A DNA stretch of 64,000 bases from Rufibacter psychrotolerans (GTDB taxonomy: Bacteria; Bacteroidota; Bacteroidia; Cytophagales; Hymenobacteraceae). Location: the NCBI RefSeq assembly GCF_016924645.1, contig NZ_JAFFJV010000015.1, positions 186,001 to 250,000 of the forward strand, given 5' to 3'. Positions 34,912 to 44,163 of the stretch are shown here, piece by piece. A program made the translations under genes and the position numbers. The notes beneath the pieces were generated by a model. That model made no database searches. It saw nothing but the letters and a program-made list of their open reading frames with translations, and was not told the origin of the DNA. How positions within the stretch are numbered: position 1 is the stretch's first letter; the number at the start of each line of letters is the position of its first letter.

Positions 34912-37320
34912 ATGAAATGGGTCCGCGCCATTCTTGCCACACTGCTGACGCTTGCACTGGTTTATGCTTTGAACCGAACCTTCGGGATTGTACCGGCCCT
35001 AGGCCCATTCCTGAGCCCCTACGAAGGCTTCTGGCGCAGCGGCTCTGATGATGATTTCACTTCTGAGGAATTAACCTTAGCCGGTCTGAAGGCTCCGGTG
35101 CAGGTCCGGTTCGATTCTTTGCGGGTGCCGCACATCTTCGCGCAGAACGACCATGACCTGTACTTCGCCCAAGGATACTTAACCGCCAAAGACCGGCTGT
35201 GGCAGATGGAGTTCATGACCCACGCGGCCGCGGGCCGATTGTCTGAGCTCATTGGAGAACAAACCCTGGAGATGGACCGCTACCAGCGCCGGATAGGCAT
35301 GGTGGCTTCGGCCAGAAAATCGCTGGAGAAGATGCAGGCCGACCCGCAGAGTAAAGCCGTGATGGACGCCTATACCGCCGGGGTGAATGCCTACATAGAT
35401 CAACTCTCGCCACGCGACTACCCCTTTGAATACAAGCTGTTGCATTACGCCCCGGAGCCCTGGACTACCTTAAAGATTGCGCTGCTGCTTAAGATGCTGG
35501 CCCAGGACATGACCGGCTACTCAGATGACCTGCGCATGACCAATACCCTGCGCAAGTACGGTCCCGCCGTGGTGAAAGACCTTTTCCCCAATTACCCCTT
35601 CCGCGAAGAGCCTATTGTACCGGCGGGCACGCCCACCAACTTTACCCCGCTGCCCATTCCGCCTTCGCCCGCTGAGTTTATGGCCGGGATGGCTTCCCAT
35701 ACCCTGGAGCGTCAGAAGCCCGAGAACCTGGGCAGCAACAACTGGGCTATTACGGGTGCCCGCACTGCCAACGGTTATCCGCTGCTGGCCTCAGATCCGC
35801 ACCTGAACCTCAGTCTGCCTTCCATCTGGCACGTGGTGCAGTTGCATGCGCCGGGCATCAACACGTACGGCGTCATTATTCCGGGCGCGCCGGGCGTGGG
35901 CATCGGGTTCAATGAGCGTATTGCCTGGGGCATGACCAACGTGGGCGCCGATGTTCTGGATTGGTACGAAATCAGATTTAAAGACCAGAAACGGCAGGAG
36001 TACTGGCATGACAACCAATGGAAGCCCGTTCGCCGCGTGGTAGAGAAAATCAACGTAAAAGGCGGCGAAACCCTTCTTGACACGGTGCTGTACACGCACC
36101 ACGGACCGGTAGCCTATCTGCCCAACGAAGAACCTTTACGTAGCGGCAACACGCCTACCGGCCATGCCCTGCGCTGGACCGCTCATGATACCCAAAACGA
36201 GTTAAAAACCCTTATTCTGGTAAACCGGGCCGCCAATTACCAGGATTTCAGGAAAGCGCTCACCACCTGGGCGGCCCCTGCCTTTAACTTCGTCTTCGCC
36301 GATGCCCGGAACATTGCCATTGTCTCCAACGGACTGTTCCCGCTGAAATGGCAGGAGCAAGGCAAGTTCCTGCTGGACGGCTCCAACCCCGCCCACGACT
36401 GGCACGGCTGGATTCCCATGGACCAGGTGCCGCAGGTGCTCAATCCGCAACGTGGTTTTGTGAGTTCTGCCAACCAGACGCCGGTCAGCCCCAAAGATTA
36501 CCCGTATTACCTGGGCTCCAGTTTTGCCGGGTATGAGCGCAGTGCCCGCATTAACCAGCGGCTAGCTGCCATGACCCAGGCTACGCCAGATTCTTTCAGG
36601 CTGATGCAGATGGACAACTACAGCTTTGTGCCCAGGAATGTGCTGCCCACCATGCTGAAGTTACTAGACCAGCCGGCACTCTCAGAGAAGCAGCAGAAAG
36701 TCTATCAAACTTTGGCTTCCTGGAACTACCAGTTTGATGCCGATAAAATACCGCCTTCGCTCTTTGAGGAATGGTGGCAACGGCTGGCCCACGCCATCTG
36801 GGTAGATGATTTCCCGCAGGACAAATTCAAAGCTCCCACCCGTGACCGACTGGTGCAGATGATTCTGGCAGAACCCAATGCCCGCTGGTACGATGATGTG
36901 ACCACCCCGCAGAAAGAAACGCTGCCCCAGCTGGTCAATCGCACCTTCAAACAGATAGCCGACAGTCTGGGCACCGAGGGCGATCAACTGAAATGGGGCA
37001 CCGCCAAGAACTCCAACATCCGGCACATGGCGCAGCTTCCGGGCTTCGGGGAGAAGCTGTTCTCCGGCGGAAGCGCTAACTCCATCAATGCCCTTAACGG
37101 CAGCCACGGACCTTCCTGGCGCATGGTAGTACAGATGGGTCCGCAGGTACAGGCCTGGGGCGTGTACCCCGGCGGCCAAAGCGGCAACCCCGGCAGCCGG
37201 TTCTATGACAACCTGCTCAACGACTGGCAAAGCGGGAAACTGCACCAGTTGCTGTTCCTGCGCTCGGCCGCGGACAGGCCAGCTACTACTTCGGTTCAAT
37301 GGACTTTAAAGCAACACTAA
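34912..37320 (+). CDS. Penicillin-acylase-family N-terminal nucleophile hydrolase (S45)
   Basis: 802 residues. An N-terminal hydrophobic segment (ILATLLTLALVYAL) exports or anchors it. The alpha-chain region includes YFAQGYLTAKDRLWQME. Self-cleavage would occur before Ser275 in LGSNNWAI, the nucleophile that becomes the N-terminus of the beta chain. Downstream are PLLASDPHL, PGVGIGFNERIAWGMTN and SGGSANSINALNGSHGPSW. Family members cleave amide bonds in beta-lactams, acyl-homoserine lactones or lipopeptides; the substrate here cannot be told. The next gene starts four bases after its stop. Confidence 0.9.
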   Translation: MKWVRAILATLLTLALVYALNRTFGIVPALGPFLSPYEGFWRSGSDDDFTSEELTLAGLKAPVQVRFDSLRVPHIFAQNDHDLYFAQGYLTAKDRLWQMEFMTHAAAGRLSELIGEQTLEMDRYQRRIGMVASARKSLEKMQADPQSKAVMDAYTAGVNAYIDQLSPRDYPFEYKLLHYAPEPWTTLKIALLLKMLAQDMTGYSDDLRMTNTLRKYGPAVVKDLFPNYPFREEPIVPAGTPTNFTPLPIPPSPAEFMAGMASHTLERQKPENLGSNNWAITGARTANGYPLLASDPHLNLSLPSIWHVVQLHAPGINTYGVIIPGAPGVGIGFNERIAWGMTNVGADVLDWYEIRFKDQKRQEYWHDNQWKPVRRVVEKINVKGGETLLDTVLYTHHGPVAYLPNEEPLRSGNTPTGHALRWTAHDTQNELKTLILVNRAANYQDFRKALTTWAAPAFNFVFADARNIAIVSNGLFPLKWQEQGKFLLDGSNPAHDWHGWIPMDQVPQVLNPQRGFVSSANQTPVSPKDYPYYLGSSFAGYERSARINQRLAAMTQATPDSFRLMQMDNYSFVPRNVLPTMLKLLDQPALSEKQQKVYQTLASWNYQFDADKIPPSLFEEWWQRLAHAIWVDDFPQDKFKAPTRDRLVQMILAEPNARWYDDVTTPQKETLPQLVNRTFKQIADSLGTEGDQLKWGTAKNSNIRHMAQLPGFGEKLFSGGSANSINALNGSHGPSWRMVVQMGPQVQAWGVYPGGQSGNPGSRFYDNLLNDWQSGKLHQLLFLRSAADRPATTSVQWTLKQH

Positions 37321-37324
37321 GCCT

Positions 37325-37657
37325 ATGCTCTTCCTCTTTATTCTTCTCCTCAGTTTGTTGGCGCAATTTTTCCTGCCGTGGTGGAGCATTGCGGTAGTCT
37401 GTTTTGGGGCAGCTTTCTTGAAAGCCCGCTACGGTGGGCAGGCGTTCCTGGCGGGCTTCGGGGCCATAGCCGTGACTTGGCTGGGAGCAGCGCTGTTCTG
37501 GCACGTGGTCACCGATGGTCTTTTAAGCACCCGCGTAGCGGCTATGCTTACCATCAACTCGCCGTGGTTGTTGATGGCGGCCACGGCTTTGGTGGGCGGC
37601 GTGGTGGGTGGGCTAAGTGCCTTATCCGGTTTCTATGTGCGCCGGGCCGTCGTATAG
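37325..37657 (+). CDS. Small membrane protein of unknown function
   Basis: 110 residues with three or four hydrophobic helices (about 1-25, 35-55, 72-90). It ends in a short basic tail (RRAVV). No family is recognised. The start is four bases after the acylase stop, so it is probably made from the same message, and could be a membrane partner of the acylase. A degenerate dispersed palindrome follows directly (37658-37693). Confidence 0.6.
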   Translation: MLFLFILLLSLLAQFFLPWWSIAVVCFGAAFLKARYGGQAFLAGFGAIAVTWLGAALFWHVVTDGLLSTRVAAMLTINSPWLLMAATALVGGVVGGLSALSGFYVRRAVV

Positions 37658-37712
37658 TTTAACCCTTTTTTCCTGAAAACGGCCTTTAAACCGTTTCTTG
37701 ACACACCAGCCC

Positions 37713-38576
37713 ATGGAAATTCAGCCACATACTTTTACGCCGCAGCACCCGCTCCTGAAAAAGCATGTGTCTTACTTCTATTTTCTAAAGACTGATTCCC
37801 CCACTTTTGAGACGCAGTACTATGCTTTCCCCAGCACCAACACGGTATTGAACATCCACCGGCAGGTGGCCTGTGACATTCAACGTTACTATACCAGGGT
37901 GTATGAAGACCCCAGCAATCCATATCTGGCCATCTTGCAGGGCATGCGGGAATTACCGCTACGGGCGCACCTGCAGGGCAGGCTAGACAAGGTCACCATT
38001 ATCTTCTCGCCCTTGGGCCTCAATCAGTTTCTGGGGGTGCCGTTTCTGCAAGTTGGTCCCAAAGACTCACAAATCTTCACCGCCTGGAACCACCTGCCGC
38101 ACTACCATGCCTTTCTGCAAAACTTCTACGCTACCCAGGACAATCACACCCGGGCGCAGTTGCTGGAAGATTTCCTGCTGAGTCTCTACACCCCACTACC
38201 CGAGCAGGAACTGCTGGAAAAAACCCTTGCGCTCTTAGCTGATTTTGAGCTGGAGCGCTCCATAGAGGAAATCTCCCGACACGTAGGTGTAACTACCCGC
38301 ACCTTGCACCGAACGTTCAAGAAGCACGTGGGCATCTCGCCGGTAGGGTACCGCAAGATTGCCCGTTTCCGGCATTCCCTGCACAACAAACTGGTGGTCT
38401 CTCACTTTAAGAAACTCACCGAGGTAGGCTACGCGAGTAATTTCTACGACCAGGCGTATTTCAACAAAATCTACAAGCAGCTCACCGGCTCCAACCCTAC
38501 GGCCTTCTTTAACGCCATTGCCCCGCTGGCCAATGACCGCCTGATTTTCCAGTTTCTGAAAGACGAGGCTGTCTGA
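37713..38576 (+). CDS. AraC-family transcriptional regulator
   Basis: The ATG at 37713 (287 residues) is preferred to the TTG at 37698. The N-terminal sensing domain (about 1-150) resembles DUF6597, with LKKHVSYFYFLKT near the start and IIFSPLGLNQFLG. The C-terminal double helix-turn-helix of AraC is clear: IEEISRHVGVTTRTLHRTF and LTEVGYASNFYDQAYFNKIY, then LTGSNPTAFF. The target genes and ligand are unknown. Confidence 0.88.
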   Translation: MEIQPHTFTPQHPLLKKHVSYFYFLKTDSPTFETQYYAFPSTNTVLNIHRQVACDIQRYYTRVYEDPSNPYLAILQGMRELPLRAHLQGRLDKVTIIFSPLGLNQFLGVPFLQVGPKDSQIFTAWNHLPHYHAFLQNFYATQDNHTRAQLLEDFLLSLYTPLPEQELLEKTLALLADFELERSIEEISRHVGVTTRTLHRTFKKHVGISPVGYRKIARFRHSLHNKLVVSHFKKLTEVGYASNFYDQAYFNKIYKQLTGSNPTAFFNAIAPLANDRLIFQFLKDEAV

Positions 38577-38636
38577 AAAATACAAGCATTCCTGGCTTGT
38601 TCTAATTTGCTTTGTGGCATTTTTTACCGGCTTCCT

Positions 38637-39815
38637 ATGAAACAGCTTAGAATCCTCCTCCTTTTCCTGCTGCCTCTCATCTCCTGGGCACAAGACAACC
38701 CGCAGCCTTACCGGTTATCCTCCCAGTTGCAGACACAACTGGCCCAGGACACGCTTCCCTGGAAACACCAGAAAGCCGCCTGGGACTTTTCTTTCATGGG
38801 CGATTACTTCAAGGCCCTAGCAACCTGGGATGCCCAATATCCCACCAAGAACCGCAAAGTCACTGCTCAGGACAGCGCCACCTTAGCCGCCTACGCTCCT
38901 AAAAGCGCTAAGGAATATCTTCTTGCCCAGGCGGCAAAAGAGCAGTTCCTCATCCTCAATGAAGCGCACCACAACCCACGGCACCGGGTGTTCACGCAAT
39001 CCCTGCTGGCAGACTTGTACCGGCAGGGCTACCGTTATCTGGCCCTGGAAGCGCTGGACCAGGCAGATAGCCTGATCAACCAACGCGGGTACCCTATCCT
39101 CAAGAGCGGGTATTACACCAGGGAACCGCAGTTCGGGAATCTGCTCAGGGAAGCCATCCGGCTTGGTTATACCGTTTTTGGGTATGACACCACGAGCAAC
39201 GGGAAAGCGCGCGAAATTGCCCAGGCCCGCCACATCCAACGGGTGCTTCAGAAGGACCCTCAAGCCAAAATGATCATCCACTGCGGCTTTGACCACCTCA
39301 ACGAAGGCCCGTCTGAGTCCTGGGGAAAAGCCATGGCGGGTAGATTGAAGGAACTCACCGGAATTGATCCGTTTACCGTTGATCAGGAAGCCTACACCGA
39401 GGCCAGCGCCGCCCGCTTTGATGCCCCATTCTTTCAGCTGGCCCACCAACCGTACGCAGCCGTGTACCTGAGAAAAGACAACGGCCAGGTGTTTACCGGC
39501 GAGCGGAAACACCGTCAGGTAGATGTGGTAGTGGTGCACCCCAGAACCAAGCTGGTGAATGGCCGACCGGATTGGCTCTGGATGGACGGCCAAAGAAAGC
39601 CGTACAAAGTAGCCGCCCAGAAGATTACCGTTGCGTACCCCTGCCTGGCCCTGGCGTATAAAGCCGGTGAAAACGAGCAAGCCGTACCCGTAGATGTAGT
39701 AGAGTTCAAAAACGCCAAAGAAATCCTCCCCTTGGCTCTTCCCAAAGGAGCGTACCGCCTGGTACTCCGCGACGGTTCAGACAAAACGCAGGAACTGCAA
39801 ATCAACCTGAAGTAG
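38637..39815 (+). CDS. Secreted EreA/ChaN-like protein
   Basis: From ATG 38637 (392 residues) there is a signal peptide (LRILLLFLLPLISWAQ). The core has LNEAHHNPRHRVFTQSLLA, YRYLALEAL, YTVFGYDTT and MIIHCGFDHLNEGP. These conserved acidic and histidine motifs are those of the erythromycin-esterase/ChaN/TIKI-type superfamily, where they form a metal or catalytic site. The specific activity is not known; a resistance role should not be assumed. The last 120 residues are beta-rich and unassigned. The gene stands alone downstream of the AraC regulator. Confidence 0.55.
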   Translation: MKQLRILLLFLLPLISWAQDNPQPYRLSSQLQTQLAQDTLPWKHQKAAWDFSFMGDYFKALATWDAQYPTKNRKVTAQDSATLAAYAPKSAKEYLLAQAAKEQFLILNEAHHNPRHRVFTQSLLADLYRQGYRYLALEALDQADSLINQRGYPILKSGYYTREPQFGNLLREAIRLGYTVFGYDTTSNGKAREIAQARHIQRVLQKDPQAKMIIHCGFDHLNEGPSESWGKAMAGRLKELTGIDPFTVDQEAYTEASAARFDAPFFQLAHQPYAAVYLRKDNGQVFTGERKHRQVDVVVVHPRTKLVNGRPDWLWMDGQRKPYKVAAQKITVAYPCLALAYKAGENEQAVPVDVVEFKNAKEILPLALPKGAYRLVLRDGSDKTQELQINLK

Positions 39816-39974
39816 ACTACCCGGTTTCTGTTTCAGGCTTGTTTCACAGGAAACGGGCTTAAAACAGGCCACCGGCACGCATGAAAGCAGAAAGAACCAG
39901 TTCTGGTCTTTGAATTCCCTCACAGACCCCTAACTTGCCGAGGCACCAACCGGCTTTCTTCGTCTTTTCTTGTT

Positions 39975-40841
39975 TTGGTTTTTCTTGCCGTTTTTCTCAG
40001 AATCCTTTCAAACCCGCTGGCCAATGTTTTCCAGAAGCAGCTCACGGGCGCAGGAAGCCATCCGCTGCTGGTTAATTTCAACTCCTACCTGCTGCTAAGT
40101 TTCTTCTGCCTGATTCCGGCGGTTGGCATCAATTGGCAAGAATTGACGGTGGAGTTCTGGCTTTACTCGGTAGCGGTGGGTATGCTGGGTGCTTTGGGGA
40201 ACGGCTTTCTGGTGCGGGCGCTGCAGTCAGGTGATCTGTCGGTGCTGGGGCCTATTAATGCCTATAAATCGGTGATTGGGGTATTGGCGGGCATGGTGCT
40301 GCTGCGGGAGTTTCCCCCTGCCTGGGGCGTGGCCGGTATTGGGCTCATTGTGGCGGGCAGCTACTTCGTGCTGGATACCAATCAGGAGAAATTCTCGTGG
40401 GGTATGCTGAAGCAATCGGGAATTCAGTTCCGTCTCTGGGCCATGGTGTTGGCCGCTATTGAAGCGGTCTTCATCAAGAAAACCATTTTATTCTCTTCGC
40501 CGGGCATCTCGTTCATCAGCTGGTGCTGGTTTGGGGCACTTTTTTCGGCGTGCATTACCTTTGTGTACCCAGCAAACCGACAGCTTTTTCGCGGAGAGCT
40601 GGTGCCCGTCAAAATCAGGAAGTACCTGTTCCTGGTGCTCTGCATTGGCGTGATGCAGTTCACCACCAATTTCGCCTTTGAGCACATGCCGGTGGGCTAC
40701 GCGCTGTCGCTGTTCCAACTCTCCACCTTGATAAGCATTCTGCTGGGCTACCGTTTCTTCCAGGAGACCAACATTCTCAAGAAAACCGTGGGCGCCTTGA
40801 TCATGGTGGCCGGTTCGGTGCTCATTATACTGTTCAAGTAA
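39975..40841 (+). CDS. EamA/DMT-family transporter
   Basis: 288 residues and about ten membrane helices in two halves, the drug/metabolite transporter plan. The first half has PINAYKSVIGVLAGMVLLRE and the second ALSLFQLSTLISILLGYRFF, the conserved ends of EamA repeats. The start appears to be TTG at 39975, because no in-frame ATG or GTG lies between it and the upstream stop and the resulting N-terminus (FLAVFLRILSNPLANVFQKQ) looks complete. The substrate is unknown. Confidence 0.82.
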   Translation: MVFLAVFLRILSNPLANVFQKQLTGAGSHPLLVNFNSYLLLSFFCLIPAVGINWQELTVEFWLYSVAVGMLGALGNGFLVRALQSGDLSVLGPINAYKSVIGVLAGMVLLREFPPAWGVAGIGLIVAGSYFVLDTNQEKFSWGMLKQSGIQFRLWAMVLAAIEAVFIKKTILFSSPGISFISWCWFGALFSACITFVYPANRQLFRGELVPVKIRKYLFLVLCIGVMQFTTNFAFEHMPVGYALSLFQLSTLISILLGYRFFQETNILKKTVGALIMVAGSVLIILFK

Positions 40842-40850
40842 ACTTGAACA

Positions 40851-41002
40851 AGTCCTGAGTTCTGAGTCTTGAGTTCTGAGTTGTTTTTTGATAGATTCAC
40901 TTACTCCTCGTCCTGCTTGCTGTTTCTGTCCTGTTTCCCTAAAACCAGCCCCAAAACACCTGTTCCCACCAACTCAGGACTCAGAACTCAAGACTCAGAA
41001 CT
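40851..41002. repeat. Inverted pair of GAGTTCTGAGTCTTGAG-type repeats
   Basis: The 23-base core at 40858-40880 is the exact reverse complement of 40980-41002. Each arm also contains internally repeated CTGAGT(T/C) words. The arms are about 100 bases apart; a degenerate dispersed palindrome (about 40926-40960) lies between them. Confidence 0.75.
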
Positions 41003-41072
41003 ATTTCAGATTTTTGAAAAAAATCTGAAATCCGCTGTAATGATCTTTCACCTCGGTCGTCTCTGTTATTGA

Positions 41073-41582
41073 ATGGACTTACAAGAGTTTAAAATCAAGG
41101 TACTCCCGGCCAAGCAGAAGCTGTACAGAATGGCGCTTTTCCTGTTGCAGAACAAGGAGGAGGCCGAGGATATCTTGCAGGATGTTTTCCTGAAACTCTG
41201 GTCTAACAAACACAAGTTGCACGCTTACGCCAGTGTAGAGGCGTTTGCCATGAGCATCACCAAGAACCTGTGCCTGGACAAGCTGAAAGGCCGCAAAAAC
41301 AAGCACATGGTAGACGTGGTGGACCTGGAACTAGGTTCCGGAGAGGTGAACCCCTACCAGCGCTACGAGCTTTCTGACCAGGTGAACAAGGTACAGGAAC
41401 TCCTTAAACTCTTACCCGAACAGCAGCGCCTGATTCTACACCTGCGCGATGTGGAAGGCTATGACTACCCCGAGATTGAGCAGATCACGGGCATCAACGT
41501 CAACGCCATTAGGGTGGCGCTGTCCCGGGCCCGCAAAAGTGTACGCGACGGACTTTTAAAGATGGAAAACTATGCAGTTTGA
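41073..41582 (+). CDS. ECF sigma factor
   Basis: 169-residue sigma-70 factor of the ECF type. Region 2 is at about 20-85 (RMALFLLQNKEEAEDILQDV, VFLKLWSNKHKL, FAMSITKNLCLDKL). Region 4 is at about 115-165 (LLPEQQRLILHLRDVEGYDY and INVNAIRVALSRARKSV). The last eleven bases overlap the next gene, so sigma and anti-sigma are translationally coupled. It probably directs its own operon and the two DUF4097 genes. Confidence 0.93.
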   Translation: MDLQEFKIKVLPAKQKLYRMALFLLQNKEEAEDILQDVFLKLWSNKHKLHAYASVEAFAMSITKNLCLDKLKGRKNKHMVDVVDLELGSGEVNPYQRYELSDQVNKVQELLKLLPEQQRLILHLRDVEGYDYPEIEQITGINVNAIRVALSRARKSVRDGLLKMENYAV

Positions 41583-42522
41583 GCAGATAGAAACCTTACT
41601 GGAGAAGTACTACAACGGCGAGACGTCTTTGGAAGAAGAAACCCAACTACAGGCGTTCTTCCGGCACACCAAGCTTCTGCCCGACAGCCTGAAGCCCCAC
41701 GCCGTGCAGTTTCAGTTCTACGCCCAGGAACAGGACGTGCAGGTAGACAAATTCCTGTCGGATGACTGGCTGTTTGAGAAGATCGAGAACCCAACGCTTT
41801 CAGCGGACCGGGTAGCCGAGAAGCCGAAGAGCACTAGTTTCTTCCAGACGTACTCCTGGCAGATCGCCGCCAGCATTAGTTTGCTCATCATCGCGTTTTG
41901 GGCGGGCAATTACTTCAGGCAATCAACAGAGATACCTACCGGAAGCCCTGAGGTGGTAGCCCTGAAACAGGACCAAATTCCGGAAAACAGGCCAGAAACG
42001 GAAACTGCTGCGCCGGCAGAAAACAGCGCCTCGGTCCCCCTGGAATCTGTTGCGGCAACTGAACCAGCGCCATCAGAGCATAGAACAGCGCGCTTTACCT
42101 CCTCCAAACCCAGACAAGTGAAGCAGGTGCTGGCCTCCAGCGCATCAGGGGCAAGAGCCTCGGCGAGCGACCGGCTCCAGCTGGTCACCCAAGGCCTCCA
42201 GACCGAAGGACTCACAGAGGCTGAGAGCAAGAAGATCATCAAACTGCTGGTGAAAACCATGAACCAGGACGGCAACCTGAACGTGCGCCTGGCCGCCTGT
42301 GAGGCCCTCTATCAGTTCAAAGACCACAAAGAAGTCAGGAAAGCGTTTATCCATGCCCTGGGCACCCAAACAGATCCGCTCATGCAGCTTACGCTGATTG
42401 AGATTGTGGTGAAACTAAAAGAGGCCACCGCGGTGCCAAAGCTGCAGCAACTAATGCACAATGAAGACTTACTACCTATTGTAAAGTACAAAGCACAAGA
42501 GGGCCTAGGAACCCTAATCTAG
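41572..42522 (+). CDS. Membrane anti-sigma factor with HEAT-like C-terminal repeats
   Basis: 316 residues. The cytoplasmic N-terminus (about 1-90) begins FEQIETLLEKYYNGETSLEEE, a pattern common in Bacteroidota anti-sigma factors. One membrane helix lies at about 98-118. A Pro/Glu/Ala-rich linker follows, then a periplasmic part of alpha-helical HEAT-like repeats (NLNVRLAACEALYQFKDHKEV and EIVVKLKEATAVPKLQQLM). The repeats could sense a protein partner. The start overlaps the sigma-factor stop by 11 bases. Within the linker, 41975-42005 resembles one half of the dispersed palindrome. Confidence 0.8.
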   Translation: MQFEQIETLLEKYYNGETSLEEETQLQAFFRHTKLLPDSLKPHAVQFQFYAQEQDVQVDKFLSDDWLFEKIENPTLSADRVAEKPKSTSFFQTYSWQIAASISLLIIAFWAGNYFRQSTEIPTGSPEVVALKQDQIPENRPETETAAPAENSASVPLESVAATEPAPSEHRTARFTSSKPRQVKQVLASSASGARASASDRLQLVTQGLQTEGLTEAESKKIIKLLVKTMNQDGNLNVRLAACEALYQFKDHKEVRKAFIHALGTQTDPLMQLTLIEIVVKLKEATAVPKLQQLMHNEDLLPIVKYKAQEGLGTLI

Positions 42523-42544
42523 TCACGCATAACCTTCTATTTCC

Positions 42545-43423
42545 ATGAAAACATCATTTATACTGGCATGGGCCACCCTCATGCTTACCGGAAACTGCCT
42601 TGCCATAGAACCCGCAACTGCCGCCCCGGGCCAACAGGTCCGCGCCAGGCAGCAGCCTGCCCCTTCCTTGCCGCAAGACTCCGCCAGGCAGGGCGCACTG
42701 CGCACCTATAAAACCAAGCTGGGCAACGGCAAAGACAAGCAAGTGCAGCTAAGGCTGTCAAACAGCAACGTGCAGATTGTGGGGCACAACGGTGACGAGG
42801 TAATCATTGAGAACCGGGACTACACGGCTCCGCCCAAACGCGCCGAAGGCCTGAAGCCGCTCTACCACCAGGCCGAAGATAACACCAGCCTGGGCTTAGC
42901 GGTTAGCAAGAACAACAACACGCTGTCTATCACCCAGGCGGCGCGCAATGGGGGAAGGTACGTGATCAAGGTGCCCAGAAACGTATCGGTGGTGTTCAGA
43001 GAAACGAGCTGGGAAGGCGGAAGCCTGTCCATCTCAGACGTAAACGGCGAGATAGAATTAAAGCTGAACAACACAGAGGCCACCTTAACCAACGTGTCGG
43101 GGCCCGTGGTGGCCAACAACACCAACGGCTCCATTAAGGTGATTTTCTCCTCGCTGGAACAGAGTAAACCCAGCGCCATCTCTACCGTGAGCGGTGACAT
43201 TGACATTACCCTGCCGGCCAAAGACAAAGCCAACTTCAAACTCCGGTCCATGCAGGGAGAAATCTACACCGACTTTGACATGGCCGTGAAACGGGACAAT
43301 CAGAACGAGGAGTTGGCCCTGCTGGGCGGCGGCGGCGACATTGCCGGCAAAGTGAACGGCGGGGGCGTGGAAATAAGCGTGCAGTCCATCACCAGCGACA
43401 TATTTATCCGGAAAAAGAAATAA
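42545..43423 (+). CDS. Secreted DUF4097-type beta-solenoid-like protein
   Basis: 292 residues with a signal peptide (FILAWATLMLTGNCLA). The mature part is beta-rich, with short repeated strands of the DUF4097 kind: GGSLSISDVNGEIELKLNN, TLTNVSGPVVANNTNGSIKV and ISTVSGDIDITLP. It ends in ITSDIFIRKKK. The family is common beside ECF sigma/anti-sigma pairs, where it is probably an envelope target of the regulon; the exact role is unknown. It is 22 bases after the anti-sigma gene. Confidence 0.8.
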   Translation: MKTSFILAWATLMLTGNCLAIEPATAAPGQQVRARQQPAPSLPQDSARQGALRTYKTKLGNGKDKQVQLRLSNSNVQIVGHNGDEVIIENRDYTAPPKRAEGLKPLYHQAEDNTSLGLAVSKNNNTLSITQAARNGGRYVIKVPRNVSVVFRETSWEGGSLSISDVNGEIELKLNNTEATLTNVSGPVVANNTNGSIKVIFSSLEQSKPSAISTVSGDIDITLPAKDKANFKLRSMQGEIYTDFDMAVKRDNQNEELALLGGGGDIAGKVNGGGVEISVQSITSDIFIRKKK

Positions 43424-43452
43424 TCGCCCACCTCTTTTAAAGCACTCATCTT

Positions 43453-44163
43453 ATGAAAAAGTTATTAGTGGTAGCCCTGCTGCTGTGGGGTATAGGGAAC
43501 CTCCATGCCCAGAAAAAAACGGTAGAGAAAACGCTGGCCGTGCCCGCCTCCAAAAAAGTGAGCCTGAACCTGAAGTTCGGGAACGAGGTAAAGGTAACCG
43601 CCTGGGACAAAAAAGACGCCTACGTGAAGGTGACGTATGAGATCAACGGCGGCAAGCTCAACCAGGCGCTCCTGCTCCACTTCGCGCCGGGCAAAGACCA
43701 ATTAAAGGTCACCGCCGACCTGGACCATGCGCTGCTCAAGAACAGCAACGTGGAAGGCGACTGCCCCGATGGCCAGGGCCGCACCTTCGCCAATTACAAG
43801 AACGGCAAAGTGAGCAATGGCGCCTGCACCCGCATTGACTACGAGGTCTTCCTGCCCCGCAACACCCATCTCACCCTGGAAACCATCAACGGCGACGTGG
43901 AACTGCGCGGCTTCACCGGCCCCATCCATGCCAAATCCATCAGCGGCTTTGTAGACATGGACTGGCCCAGCCAGCAAGGCGCCGCCGTTTCCCTCAAAAC
44001 CATTACCGGCGAAATTTTCTCAGACGTGGCCATCCACTACCCCGAAAAACCGCGGGAATCGCCCATGATTGGTTCTGCCGTCAGCGGCAAAGTGAAAGAA
44101 GGCGGCTCGGCCATCAACCTGGAATCCATCAGCAACAACATCTACTTCCGCAAGAAGAAATAG
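43453..44163 (+). CDS. Secreted DUF4097-type protein, paralogue
   Basis: 236 residues with a signal peptide (LLVVALLLWGIGNLHAQ). The strand repeats LTLETINGDVELRGFTGPI and HAKSISGFVDMDWP are of the DUF4097 type, and the end SNNIYFRKKK is nearly the same as in the previous gene. The two are therefore a tandem pair. Two cysteines (about 105 and 125) could form a disulfide. A palindrome of the dispersed family begins two bases after the stop and probably ends the operon. Confidence 0.8.
   Translation: MKKLLVVALLLWGIGNLHAQKKTVEKTLAVPASKKVSLNLKFGNEVKVTAWDKKDAYVKVTYEINGGKLNQALLLHFAPGKDQLKVTADLDHALLKNSNVEGDCPDGQGRTFANYKNGKVSNGACTRIDYEVFLPRNTHLTLETINGDVELRGFTGPIHAKSISGFVDMDWPSQQGAAVSLKTITGEIFSDVAIHYPEKPRESPMIGSAVSGKVKEGGSAINLESISNNIYFRKKK

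Noticed and set aside
38637-39815. Erythromycin resistance gene
   Set aside because: Only the superfamily motifs of EreA/ChaN-like folds are seen. The protein has a signal peptide and a different C-terminal half, so no resistance role is claimed.
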